From Fodinibacter sp038258215 (GTDB taxonomy: Bacteria > Actinomycetota > Actinomycetes > Actinomycetales > Dermatophilaceae): a DNA stretch of 64,000 bases. Each line of letters starts with the position of its first letter. Within the stretch, counting starts at the first letter, position 1. The DNA lies in assembly GCA_038258215.1 (NCBI GenBank), contig JBBSQC010000003.1:1-64000 (forward strand). Direction: 5' to 3'. The notes beneath the pieces were generated by a model. It saw nothing but the letters and a program-made list of their open reading frames with translations. It was not told the DNA's origin and ran no database searches. A program made the translations under genes and the position numbers. Below, piece after piece: positions 27,459 through 36,042 of this stretch.

Positions 27459-28916
27459 ATGACGATTGACGACCGTTCGCCCGCCCTCGAAACCCTTCTG
27501 CCCCAGCCGTTGCTCCTTCGCGCCCTGCGAAGTGTGACCCAGGGCCTGATCATCACCGATGCCGCGCAGGTGATCATCTTCGCCAACGCGGCGGTCACCG
27601 CCCTGACGGGCTACAGCGAGGCCGAGCTGGTGGGTCGGAACTGCCGGATGTTGCAGGGGCCCGGATCTGATCCGGAGGTGCGTGCGCTGATGCGCCTGTG
27701 TCTGGCGGACGGCGAGCCGTTCAGCGGGAAGATCCTCAACTACCGCAGGGACGACACTGCGTTCTGGAACGCGCTGAGCATCTCCCCGGTGCGCGACGAC
27801 GACGGTGCCGTCTCACACTTCATCAGCGTCCATCGCGACGTCTCCGCACACGTCGCCGCACCTGACGATCTGCATCTTCGCCCCCTGACCCACTCCCGAC
27901 CCACACCGGACGGGAGGTCGGCCAAGGCACCCAACTATCGCCAACACCTGCTCGAGGGTGGCCTGCGCATGCACATGCAGCCGGTCGTCGACCTTCGAAC
28001 AGGGGCAACGCACTTCGTCGAGGCGTTGGCGCGTCTGGAGCTCGAGGACGGAACACTGATCTCCCCAGGAGCGTTCCTTCCGCTCCTCACCGAGGCAGAC
28101 GTCGCGTTGTTGTTCCGGGAGGCCTTGGATCAGGTGCTGGGGCAGGTCGCCGAGTGGGACCGTACTGGCCTTCGCCTGGATGCCAGCATCAACCTCGCAC
28201 CATCGACATTGAATGAACCAGATTGTGCTCGGTGGGTTGCCGCGGCATTGGAACGTCACGACATCTCGCCGCCGCGCCTCGGTCTCGAGCTGCTCGAGAC
28301 CGAGGTCCTGAACGACAGGGTGCAGCTGCAGACGTTCGCCGAGCTGGGCGCCCTCGGCGTGGGCCTGGCGATGGACGACCTCGGATCGGGACACAGTGGA
28401 CTCCGCCGTCTGCTGAAGCTCCCTTTCCAGGCGGTGAAGGTCGACGTGGGAATCCTGGCGCAGGTGAGGAGCAGGCCGGTCCCGACGTTGGCGATGCTCA
28501 CCACACTGATCCAGATGGGTCGTGACCATGGCTGGGACATCATCATCGAAGGTCTGGAGGACGCGGCACTCACCGAGGTCGCGGCCGTCCTCGGAGCCCC
28601 GTACGGCCAGGGATACTTCCTCTGCCGGCCCGTGCCTGCGCGGGACATCCCCGCATGGTTGGCCCAGTCCCACCACGTGCCGGGCCGTGACACCGTGAAC
28701 ACCCCCCTCGGTGCTCTTGCCTACCACTGGATGTGCCACCGGGCGGGCGGGCCGCACACCACGTCGTACGCGACGTGCCCGATGACCGATCTGCTGGTCG
28801 AGCACGATGACCTGACGGCGATCCGCTGGCATCGCCAGCAGCACGTCGTTCCCAGCCGCCTTGAGTCGAGCGGGGATCTGTTGGCCTGGCTGATCGAGTG
28901 GTCCCAGAGCGAATGA
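27459..28916 (+). CDS. LOV/PAS-EAL cyclic-di-GMP phosphodiesterase
   Basis: The 485-residue cytoplasmic protein has an N-terminal LOV-type PAS domain: GRNCRMLQG (60-67) with Cys62 in the photo-adduct position and LNYRRDDTAFWN flavin contacts. It lacks the usual final-strand Gln (FISVHRD). An EAL domain follows with all main catalytic residues: EAL 188-190, Asn245, Glu280/282 region, DDLGSG 306-311, Lys327-x-Asp329, Glu364 and QGYF. A Cys/His-rich tail (400-485) ends the protein. It should hydrolyse cyclic-di-GMP under blue-light or redox control. ATG 27459 has GGAG upstream. It follows the GH18 gene by 59 bases. Confidence 0.87.
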   Translation: MTIDDRSPALETLLPQPLLLRALRSVTQGLIITDAAQVIIFANAAVTALTGYSEAELVGRNCRMLQGPGSDPEVRALMRLCLADGEPFSGKILNYRRDDTAFWNALSISPVRDDDGAVSHFISVHRDVSAHVAAPDDLHLRPLTHSRPTPDGRSAKAPNYRQHLLEGGLRMHMQPVVDLRTGATHFVEALARLELEDGTLISPGAFLPLLTEADVALLFREALDQVLGQVAEWDRTGLRLDASINLAPSTLNEPDCARWVAAALERHDISPPRLGLELLETEVLNDRVQLQTFAELGALGVGLAMDDLGSGHSGLRRLLKLPFQAVKVDVGILAQVRSRPVPTLAMLTTLIQMGRDHGWDIIIEGLEDAALTEVAAVLGAPYGQGYFLCRPVPARDIPAWLAQSHHVPGRDTVNTPLGALAYHWMCHRAGGPHTTSYATCPMTDLLVEHDDLTAIRWHRQQHVVPSRLESSGDLLAWLIEWSQSE

Positions 28917-29024
28917 CGAGCGGTCGGTCACGGGCGACTGCCGTCGAGCCCGGGCCGTCGAGATCCCGGACCGATCTGAAGGCCCTCCCGTGAGACACTC
29001 GGTGCCCTGGGGGAGGAAGAGCTG

Positions 29025-30221
29025 ATGCACCTGGATGTCGCCACGCTGCGCTTTGCCTTCGGCATGGCCGCGGCCACCATGCTGGCCCTGTTCTACTTCG
29101 TGGTCTACCGACCGACGCGCTCGCCCTACAGCGGGTGGTGGTGCTTCGCGCTGACCTGGTACCTCACGGGTGCAGGTGCGCTTCTTGTCGGCAACGCCAG
29201 GGAGCAGCCCTGGGGCGAACCGGTGGGCAACGCGTTGATCGTGCTGGGCGCTGCGAGTGCGTGGGGGGCCGCTCGCTCCCTGAGCGGCACCACGACCCGC
29301 TGGTGGCAGCTGACCGCCGCGCCGGCGCTGACTGGCATCGCGGCGTTGACCGACGACCTGACCCCGCACATCTCGGCCGGTGGCCTCGTCTTTCTTGCCA
29401 TGATGCCTCTGCTCGCCGGACTCAGCGCGCGCGAGCTGTGGCACATGGACCGCGGGTTCACCCGGACCAGGATCTCGGTGGCGACATCGGCGACGGTGAT
29501 CTGCATCTACTACGCGGGTCGGTTTGTCACATTCGTCCTCGAGGGCGCCGACGGCGGAGATTTCTCGCGGTACTTCGGACACCAGGTCACGGCGGTATTC
29601 GGTCTCGTGTTCCTCGTGGTGATCTCGTTCAGCATGTCCATGCTGAGCAACGAGCAGACGACCATTGAGCTCCGGGTTCGAGCCACTCAGGATGGTCTGA
29701 CCGGAATTCTCAATCGCACCGAGTTCTTGCGACGTGCTGCCCACGAGACCCGGCTGCTGCGATCTGGCGGGGCCAACGCAGCCCTGATTCTTGCCGATCT
29801 CGACCATTTCAAGGAGATCAACGACAATCACGGCCATCCGGCTGGAGACCGCGTGCTCAAAGCCTTCGCGCAGGCCGCGACCCGAACGGTCCGATCCTCA
29901 GACCTCGTCGGCCGATTCGGGGGCGAGGAGTTCATCCTGCTCCTACCGCACAGCGGCTTGGATCGGGCCGAGCAGGTCACATCGGAGATCAGTTCGATGC
30001 TGAGTGATCTTGGGGCGACGGTCGGCTTCCCGATGCCCAGTGTCAGCTACGGGATCACCTCGATAGCTCCGCGTGTGAGTCTGGAGGTCGCGATCGCATC
30101 TGCGGACGTGGCGCTCTACCGGGCGAAGGCGCTCGGGCGGAACCGCGCTGTGCGCGATGACTGGCGTGCGGACACCGATGTTGAGGGTGGGAGTGACGAC
30201 TCGCTCAGCACTGTGGACTGA
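29025..30221 (+). CDS. Membrane GGDEF diguanylate cyclase
   Basis: The 398-residue protein has about six hydrophobic helices in residues 1-207, then a short linker and a complete GGDEF domain. DGLTGILNR opens it, LADLDHFKEINDNHGHPAGD carries the metal Asp and phosphate loop, and FGGEEF (298-303) is the active loop. RSSD at 290-293, five residues before GGEEF, is an intact I-site for product inhibition. It should make cyclic-di-GMP, opposing the EAL protein encoded just upstream. The membrane part has no named sensor signature. The start at 29025 (ATG) follows GGGGGAGGAAGAGC. Confidence 0.9.
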   Translation: MHLDVATLRFAFGMAAATMLALFYFVVYRPTRSPYSGWWCFALTWYLTGAGALLVGNAREQPWGEPVGNALIVLGAASAWGAARSLSGTTTRWWQLTAAPALTGIAALTDDLTPHISAGGLVFLAMMPLLAGLSARELWHMDRGFTRTRISVATSATVICIYYAGRFVTFVLEGADGGDFSRYFGHQVTAVFGLVFLVVISFSMSMLSNEQTTIELRVRATQDGLTGILNRTEFLRRAAHETRLLRSGGANAALILADLDHFKEINDNHGHPAGDRVLKAFAQAATRTVRSSDLVGRFGGEEFILLLPHSGLDRAEQVTSEISSMLSDLGATVGFPMPSVSYGITSIAPRVSLEVAIASADVALYRAKALGRNRAVRDDWRADTDVEGGSDDSLSTVD

Positions 30222-30336
30222 ACCACCTCCCGTGACCCCTCGAACCGCCCGGCTCCGGACGTTGCGGTTCGCGGCCTGCGCACGGCCCGCAGCAGGAGCG
30301 GCTAGCGTGGGCGCACCGACGCGAGGAGCCACCGAC

Positions 30337-31572
30337 ATGAGGGCCGATGCCAGCGCCGACGTGATCGTCGTCGGCGGCGGTCCGGCCGGCCGTGCGCTCG
30401 CCGGCGCGTGCGCGACCGCCGGGTTGCGCACCGTCCTCGTGGACCCAGCCCCCGACCGACCGTTCGCGGCCACCTACGGTGCGTGGTCGCGCGAGCTGCC
30501 CGCAGACCTCCCCGCACGCGTGGTCGCCGCGCGAGCCCTTGGACGCGCCATCGGCCACGACGTGCACGAACTGGGCTGGGAGTACACCGTGTTCGACGTG
30601 CCCGCCCTGCGGGACGTCTTGGATGCCGCGCTCGGCGACGTCCGCGTCGTCAGGGGCCTGGCCGTCCACGTCGCGGTGGCGCGCGACGCCGACTCGGGCG
30701 CCGGCCTCTCGGTGCTGCACCTCGCCGACGGGCGCGAGATCACGGCATCCGTCGTGATCGACTCGGCCGGTCGAGCCCAGCCCCTCGCCGGCCCGATGGG
30801 CCACGGTCAGGCGGCGGAGCAGACCGCGTTCGGCGTCATCCTGCCCGCCGAGGTCGCCGCCGGTCTCGTGCCGCCGGGAGAGGCGCTCTTCATGGACTGG
30901 CGCAGTGACCACGGCGAGGCCGGGTGGCCGACGTTCCTCTACGGCATCCCGCTCGGCGGCGGCGAGGTGCTGCTGGAGGAGACGTCATTGGCGCGCCGCC
31001 CCGGGCTGTCGGTGCCGGTGCTGCGCCGTCGCCTGCACGCCCGACTGGCCCGGCACGGGGTGTTCGTTCCCGCAGGCGCCCGCACCGAGACCGTGCGGTT
31101 CCCCGTCGACCGCCCGCGCCACGCATCCGCCACGTCGCTCGGCTTCGGCGCCGCCGCCCCACTGGTGCACCCCGCCACCGGATTCAGCATCGCCGCCTCG
31201 CTGAGCCTGGCCGCACCCGTGGCGGATGCCGTGGCCGCCCACCTCCCGCACGGACCGGCTGCCGCCCTCGCGGCGGCCACCGACGTGCTGTGGTCGGGGC
31301 CGGCCCGAGCGGTCGACCGAGTGCGGCGGATCGGGCTCGAAGCGCTGCTGCGCATGCCGCCTGCCGACGTGCCCGGGTTCTTCGACGTGTTCTTCGACCT
31401 CCCCGAACGGCACCGCTGGGCCTACCTCACCGGGCGCGACGACCTGACCGGCACGGTGGCCGCGATGACCGCCCTCTTCGCGGCATCGGACCACCGGCTG
31501 CGGCGACGGCTGGTCGTCCCCGCCGTGCTGCCCAGGGTGCGCACCAACGACCTCGCCCGGGCGGAGCGGTGA
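30337..31572 (+). CDS. Lycopene cyclase (CrtL/CrtY flavoprotein family)
   Basis: The 411-residue product starts at ATG 30337 after GAGGAG. The N-terminal DVIVVGGGPAGRALAGA is the dinucleotide fold. FLYGIPLGGGEVLLEETSLA is the diagnostic lycopene cyclase motif, and VHPATGFSIAASL follows in the usual place. It would close the ends of lycopene to beta-rings without net redox change. The C-terminal third (FFDVFFDLP, LTGRDDLTG) also matches the family. No other carotenoid gene lies in the window. Its stop overlaps the VOC gene start by four bases (GTGA). Confidence 0.87.
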   Translation: MRADASADVIVVGGGPAGRALAGACATAGLRTVLVDPAPDRPFAATYGAWSRELPADLPARVVAARALGRAIGHDVHELGWEYTVFDVPALRDVLDAALGDVRVVRGLAVHVAVARDADSGAGLSVLHLADGREITASVVIDSAGRAQPLAGPMGHGQAAEQTAFGVILPAEVAAGLVPPGEALFMDWRSDHGEAGWPTFLYGIPLGGGEVLLEETSLARRPGLSVPVLRRRLHARLARHGVFVPAGARTETVRFPVDRPRHASATSLGFGAAAPLVHPATGFSIAASLSLAAPVADAVAAHLPHGPAAALAAATDVLWSGPARAVDRVRRIGLEALLRMPPADVPGFFDVFFDLPERHRWAYLTGRDDLTGTVAAMTALFAASDHRLRRRLVVPAVLPRVRTNDLARAER

Positions 31573-32318
31573 GCACCGGGGCGGACGCCATCCCACTCCT
31601 TCGCGCGGTGGCCTTCGACGCGCGCGACCCGGCCCGGCTCGCGCGCTTCTGGGCCGGGCTGCTCGATCGGGAGGTCGTCGAGGACGGGCGCCGCCCCCAC
31701 CTGCCGGGAGAGGGTGGTCAGGTGAGCCTCCGCTTCGTCTTCAGCACCGGCGAGCGGGTCAGGCCGAACCTCATGCACATCCACCTCACGAGCACGGATG
31801 CCGCCGACCAGGAGGCCATCGTGGCGTCGGCACTCCGCCACGGCGCCCGGCACCCGGATGTCGGGCAGCTCCCCGAGGAGGAGCACGTGGTGCTGGAGGA
31901 CCCCGAGGGTTACGAGTTCTGCGTGCTGCCCCCGGACACCACCTTCGTCCAGGGCTGCGGGCTCCTCGGCGAGCTCGCCTGTGACGGCACGCGCGAGGTC
32001 GGTGTCTTCTGGAGTGCGGCGCTGGCGTGGCCCCTGGTGTGGGACCAGGACCAGGAGACGGCGATCCAGTCGCCAGAGGGCGGCACGAAGGTCGCCTGGG
32101 GTGGTCCGCCGTTGGCACCCAGGGCGGCGGCCGGCCGGCAGCGCCTCGAGCTCGTCCCCTCCGACGGACGGCTGGTGGAGGCGGTCGATCGTCTGGTCTC
32201 ACTCGGAGCGACTCGGCTCGATGCCGGGTCCGACGGTGTGCCCGCGGGCGGCGGTGCGGTCAGGCTGACCGACCCGGACGGCAACGAGCTCCTCGTGATC
32301 TCCGCCGCGATCCCATGA
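31569..32318 (+). CDS. Two-domain VOC (glyoxalase/bleomycin-resistance fold) protein
   Basis: The 249-residue product has two tandem VOC modules. The first opens AVAFDARDPARLARFWAGLL and ends VVLEDPEGYEFCVLP. The second ends VRLTDPDGNELLVIS. Such proteins bind a divalent metal or a small aromatic ligand. This subtype is common in actinobacteria without assigned function. It is translationally coupled to the cyclase gene before it and the DinB-like gene after it. Confidence 0.82.
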   Translation: MSTGADAIPLLRAVAFDARDPARLARFWAGLLDREVVEDGRRPHLPGEGGQVSLRFVFSTGERVRPNLMHIHLTSTDAADQEAIVASALRHGARHPDVGQLPEEEHVVLEDPEGYEFCVLPPDTTFVQGCGLLGELACDGTREVGVFWSAALAWPLVWDQDQETAIQSPEGGTKVAWGGPPLAPRAAAGRQRLELVPSDGRLVEAVDRLVSLGATRLDAGSDGVPAGGGAVRLTDPDGNELLVISAAIP

Positions 32319-32890
32319 GCCCGGACCAGCGTGAGGCGCGCCCCACCGTCGAACCAGCGAAGGCCGGACCATCGGGCGCCGCCCGCTGGGCGGACTACCT
32401 GGAGTGGGTGCGCGAGGACATCATCCGGGGCGTGCTCGCCCTCCCCGAGAGCGAGCGTCGCAGGTCCCGCCTCCCGAGCGGGTGGACGCCCGCCGAGCTG
32501 CTCAGCCACGTGCTCCACATGGAGCAGCGGTGGTTCGTGTGGGGCTTCCTCGGCCAGGACGTCGCTGAGCCGTGGGGCGACTGGAACCGGCCGGAGCCGT
32601 GGACCGCCGATGGCGACGGACAGGTCGGGCCGGGCGCCCGCTGGGGGGTGGGCGACACCACCTCCGCCGAAGGCCTCGCCGAGCGACTGCGGGCGGTCGG
32701 GCAGCGCACCCGCGAGGTGCTGGCGGAGCACCCACTGGACACCCGGGCCGCCGTCGGTGGACGCTTCGGCGAGGACCCGCCCACGCTGGAGTGGATCTGT
32801 TTCCACGTGCTCGCCGAGTACGCCCGCCACGCCGGTCACCTCGACATCGCCGTGGAGATCGGCGGCGCACCGCACGGAGGCACGTCATGA
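32315..32890 (+). CDS. DinB/DUF664-like (mycothiol-dependent) metal protein
   Basis: The 191-residue four-helix protein has SHVLHMEQRWFVWGFLG and EYARHAGHLDIAVE, the two histidine regions that build the metal site of DUF664/DinB-fold enzymes. Members include mycothiol- and bacillithiol-dependent transferases. The catalytic role here is not visible. ATG 32315 and the stop at 32890 overlap the neighbouring genes by four bases on both sides. Confidence 0.8.
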   Translation: MSPDQREARPTVEPAKAGPSGAARWADYLEWVREDIIRGVLALPESERRRSRLPSGWTPAELLSHVLHMEQRWFVWGFLGQDVAEPWGDWNRPEPWTADGDGQVGPGARWGVGDTTSAEGLAERLRAVGQRTREVLAEHPLDTRAAVGGRFGEDPPTLEWICFHVLAEYARHAGHLDIAVEIGGAPHGGTS

Positions 32891-33759
32891 CGACGATCGG
32901 CATCGTGTCTCCGGGTGCGATGGGCTCGGCCCTCGCCCGGTCCTGGGCGGCCGGAGGAGCGCGCGTGGTCGTGACCGTCGCCGGTCGCACGCAGCGCACC
33001 CGTCGGCTGGCCGATGGCCTGGAGCTGCTGCCGACCCTGGCCGACGTGGTGACCGCGAGTGACCTCGTCGTGAGCATCTGCCCACCCGGTGCGGCACTCG
33101 ACGTGGCGGAAGCCGTGGCGGATGCCGTGGCCGCGGAATCCGCCACGTCGCACGACACCCCCGTGTTCGCCGACCTCAACGCCATCGCCCCCGACACGGT
33201 CGGTGAGGTCGAGGCACGTGTCGCACCAGCCGGTATGCCGTTCGTCGACGGCTCGGTGAGCGGTGGCCCACCGCGGCGCGGAGGCGACACGATGCTCTAC
33301 CTCTCGGGTGAGCGCGCCGCGTGGGTGGCCGGCATCGTGGCCGACGGGCTGCGCACGCGAGTCGTCGGAGCCCGCCCCGGCACGGCATCGGCCGTGAAGA
33401 TGTGCACCGCATCGGTCTACAAGGGCACCACCGCCGTGTGGGCCCAGGCGCTCCAGACCGCCGCGCACCACGGTGTGCTCGACGTGGTGCTCGACGACCT
33501 GTCCGAGCAGTTCCCCGAGCAGGTGACCGGAGTCGCGCGGCGGATCGCGACATCGGCGAGCAAGGCGGGGCGCTTCGTCACCGAGATGGAGCAGATCGCC
33601 CTCACCCAGGGTGGCGCCGGAGCCAGTGCGGAGCTGTTCACCGCGATGGCCGCGGTGTACGCCCGGCTCTCGCAGACGCCACTCGCCGACCTCACCCCCG
33701 AGCAGGCAATCGACGTGCACGACCTGCGCGGCGTCCTCAGCCGCTTGTCCCAGCGGTAG
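32887..33759 (+). CDS. NAD(P)-dependent oxidoreductase, 6PGDH-like with DUF1932 C-terminus
   Basis: The 290-residue Rossmann protein opens TTIGIVSPGAMGSALARSW (GxxxMG). The active-site strand PFVDGSVSGGPPRRGGDTML is the GSVSGG motif of the beta-hydroxyacid dehydrogenase family, followed by AVKMCTASVYKG, where the Lys is in the catalytic position. The all-helical C-terminus resembles the DUF1932 domain. The substrate is unknown. It overlaps the DinB-like gene by four bases. Confidence 0.83.
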   Translation: MTTIGIVSPGAMGSALARSWAAGGARVVVTVAGRTQRTRRLADGLELLPTLADVVTASDLVVSICPPGAALDVAEAVADAVAAESATSHDTPVFADLNAIAPDTVGEVEARVAPAGMPFVDGSVSGGPPRRGGDTMLYLSGERAAWVAGIVADGLRTRVVGARPGTASAVKMCTASVYKGTTAVWAQALQTAAHHGVLDVVLDDLSEQFPEQVTGVARRIATSASKAGRFVTEMEQIALTQGGAGASAELFTAMAAVYARLSQTPLADLTPEQAIDVHDLRGVLSRLSQR

Positions 33760-33769
33760 TCTCGGCCGG

Positions 33770-34333
33770 GTGACCACGCTCGTCCTCACCGTCATCGGCG
33801 ACGACCGCGAGGGCCTCGTCAAGGCTCTCGCGGACGCCGTCTCCACCCACGGTGGCAACTGGGAGCGCAGCCACCTCGCCGAGCTCGCCGGGAAGTTCGC
33901 CGGCATCGTCGTGGTCACCGTGCCGGATGCCGCCGCCGCCGACCTGCGTGCCGATCTCCGCCCGCTCGAGGGGCTCCTCGACATCACCGTGCACGAGAGC
34001 TCCAGCGACGAGGGACCCAGCGGCGAGGGACCCGAGGACGGCGGCGGATCGGCCGCGACGTCGCGGGCGCGCCGGGCCGTGCTGCAGGTGCTCGGCAACG
34101 ACCACCCGGGCATCGTCCAGGCCGTCTCCGGCGCCATCGCCTCCCAGGGCCTGAGCGTCGTCGACCTCAAGACGGCGACCTGGGAGGCGCCCATGGCGGG
34201 CGGCCGACTGTTCGAGGCGCAGATCCTCGTGAGCGTGCCTGCCGGTGTCGACGTGGAGGCGGTGCGCCGAGAGCTCGAAGGTCTTGCCGGCGAGGTGCAG
34301 GTCGAGATCGTGCTCGACGCCGAAACGGGCTGA
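33770..34333 (+). CDS. Tandem ACT-domain protein (GcvR-like)
   Basis: The 187-residue product has two ACT domains: LVLTVIGDDREGLVKALADAV (residues 4-24) and LQVLGNDHPGIVQAVSGAIA in the second half, separated by a Gly/Ser/Asp-rich linker of about 20 residues. The arrangement matches GcvR-type regulatory proteins that sense an amino acid. There is no DNA-binding domain. GTG 33770 starts ten bases after the upstream stop. Its ligand and target are not evident. Confidence 0.82.
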   Translation: MTTLVLTVIGDDREGLVKALADAVSTHGGNWERSHLAELAGKFAGIVVVTVPDAAAADLRADLRPLEGLLDITVHESSSDEGPSGEGPEDGGGSAATSRARRAVLQVLGNDHPGIVQAVSGAIASQGLSVVDLKTATWEAPMAGGRLFEAQILVSVPAGVDVEAVRRELEGLAGEVQVEIVLDAETG

Positions 34334-34381
34334 GCGACAGCCCAGGTCGGTGCGACAAGCCCTCGCGGTGGACCTCCGGTC

Positions 34382-35167
34382 TCAGGGCACGACGTAGTCG
34401 CTGTCGCGCGCGTCGGTGATGAGCATGTGGCCGGGGGCGTGGGTGATCGCGAGCTCCGGTGCGCTCGCCGCCACCGCAGCCTGGGGGGTGACGCCGCAGG
34501 CCCAGAAGACGGGCACGTCGCCGGGTTCGATGACGGGCGGGTCACCGTAGTCGGGTCGGTCGAGATCGGTGATCCCCAGGGTCGACGGGTCCCCCACGTG
34601 CACGGGTGCACCGTGCACGGCGGGATACCGGCTGCTCACCCGCACCGCGTCGGCGACCAGGCCCGCTGGGACGGGGCGCATCGAGACCACGAGCGGCCCC
34701 CGGAAGATCCCGGCTGGTCGGCAGGCCCGCGACGTGCGGTACATCGGCACGTTGCGCCCGGCGTCGATGTGCCGCACGGGCACGCCGGCCTCGACGAGGG
34801 GGTGCTCGAAGGTGAAGCTGCACCCGATGAGGAAGGTCACCAGGTCGTCGCGCCAGATGTCCGTGATGTCGGCGGGCTCGTCGACGAGATGCCCGTCGTG
34901 GAAGACGCGATAGCGCGGGATGTCGCTGCGGATGTCGCCGTCGAGCAGTGGTCCGGACACCTCACCGGCGTCGAGCACGTCCAGCACCGGGCAGGGCTTG
35001 GGGTTGCGCTGCGCGAAGAGCAGGAAGTCGTAGGCCACCACCCGCGGCAGCGAGATGGTGTTGGCCTGGGTGAAGCCCCGGCACCAGCCGGCGGTCGGCG
35101 ACACGGTGCCCCCTGCGAACAGGGACCGGGCCTGCCGGGGGCTGAGGGCTGACACATCAGTCGTCAT
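34382..35167 (-). CDS. YcsI/DUF1445 family putative hydro-lyase (D-glutamate cyclase family)
   Basis: The 261-residue product matches the DUF1445 family: AGGTVSPTAGWCRGFTQANT at the N-terminus, LVTFLIGCSFTFEHPLVEAG, NVPMYRTSRACRPAGIFRGP and FWACGVTPQAAV. Relatives include Bacillus YcsI, encoded in the same neighbourhood as the 5-oxoprolinase genes, and mammalian D-glutamate cyclase, which handles 5-oxo-D-proline. It therefore likely works on an oxoproline or glutamate derivative. Its ATG at 35167 overlaps the pxpC stop by four bases. Confidence 0.87.
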   Translation of the reverse strand: MTTDVSALSPRQARSLFAGGTVSPTAGWCRGFTQANTISLPRVVAYDFLLFAQRNPKPCPVLDVLDAGEVSGPLLDGDIRSDIPRYRVFHDGHLVDEPADITDIWRDDLVTFLIGCSFTFEHPLVEAGVPVRHIDAGRNVPMYRTSRACRPAGIFRGPLVVSMRPVPAGLVADAVRVSSRYPAVHGAPVHVGDPSTLGITDLDRPDYGDPPVIEPGDVPVFWACGVTPQAAVAASAPELAITHAPGHMLITDARDSDYVVP

Positions 35168-36042
35168 GGGACCACCTTCATCGTGACGCCCTGTCCGGGG
35201 CGGGCCTGCGCGAGGGCGTCGATGTCGTCGTCGACGACGACCCCGACCACCGGATAGCCGCCGGTGACCGGATGGTCGACCAGGAAGATGACGGGCTCAC
35301 CGTCGGGCGGCACCTGGATCGCGCCGCGCACCGCTCCCTCGCTGGGTAGCTCCGCACCCTCGAACCGAGGATGCCGCTCCAGGGCGCCACCCTCCAGGCG
35401 CACCCCGACCCGGTCGCTCCGGCTGGAGACGGTCCACGACTCGCTCTCGAGCCGGCGGGGTTCGGCGATCCACCGGTCGCGCGGGCCGAGCACCGCGCGC
35501 ACCCGGATCGGGTCGAGCGTCAGCGACGGCACCGGCACGGCGTCGACGACCGGACGCCAGCGCCGTCTGGCCCGCTTGACCCTCACGACGTCCCCCGCGA
35601 GGAGCGGGGCCGGCCCGACGCCCGAGAGCACGTCGGTCGACCTCGACCCGAGGACGCGTGGCCCCCCCACGCCGCCCCGGACCGAGAGGTAGGTGCGCAG
35701 CCCCGCAGCAGGGGTCCCCAGGTGCAGGCGCTGACCGCCGCGCAGCCGGAACAGTGAGGCGTGCGGCACGGGGATGCCGTCCACGTCGGCTCCGGTGTCG
35801 GCCCCGGTGAGGACGACCGTCATCGACCCGTGCGCCTCCACGGTGGCGTTGCCGAAGGTGACCTCCAGGCACGCCTCGCCCTTCTCGTGGTGGAGCAGCC
35901 GGGCCCCGAGTGCGAAGCCGGCTCGGTCGGCGGCGCCGCTGCGTCCGACCCCGACCGCCCCGAGGCCCGGTCGGCCGAGATCCTGGATGAGGATCGGCAT
36001 TGCGGTGTCGATCACCACGAGTCGCCGGCCGCCGCCGCTCAC
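35164..36042 (-). CDS. pxpC: 5-oxoprolinase subunit C (PxpC/KipA, biotin-dependent carboxylase-like)
   Basis: The 292-residue subunit of ATP-dependent 5-oxoprolinase opens LVVIDTAMPILIQDLGRPGL and continues HEKGEACLEVTFGN, with HPVTGGYPVVGVV near the end, all diagnostic of KipA/AHS2. PxpABC hydrolyses pyroglutamate to glutamate. GTG 36042 overlaps the pxpB stop (GTGA). Long read-through upstream in this frame is an overlap artefact. Confidence 0.92.
   Translation of the reverse strand: MSGGGRRLVVIDTAMPILIQDLGRPGLGAVGVGRSGAADRAGFALGARLLHHEKGEACLEVTFGNATVEAHGSMTVVLTGADTGADVDGIPVPHASLFRLRGGQRLHLGTPAAGLRTYLSVRGGVGGPRVLGSRSTDVLSGVGPAPLLAGDVVRVKRARRRWRPVVDAVPVPSLTLDPIRVRAVLGPRDRWIAEPRRLESESWTVSSRSDRVGVRLEGGALERHPRFEGAELPSEGAVRGAIQVPPDGEPVIFLVDHPVTGGYPVVGVVVDDDIDALAQARPGQGVTMKVVP

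Noticed and set aside
30157..30336. Longer N-terminus for the lycopene cyclase from an upstream start
   Set aside because: It would overlap the GGDEF gene end and put 60 Arg/Thr-rich residues before the Rossmann strand. ATG 30337 has a good ribosome site.
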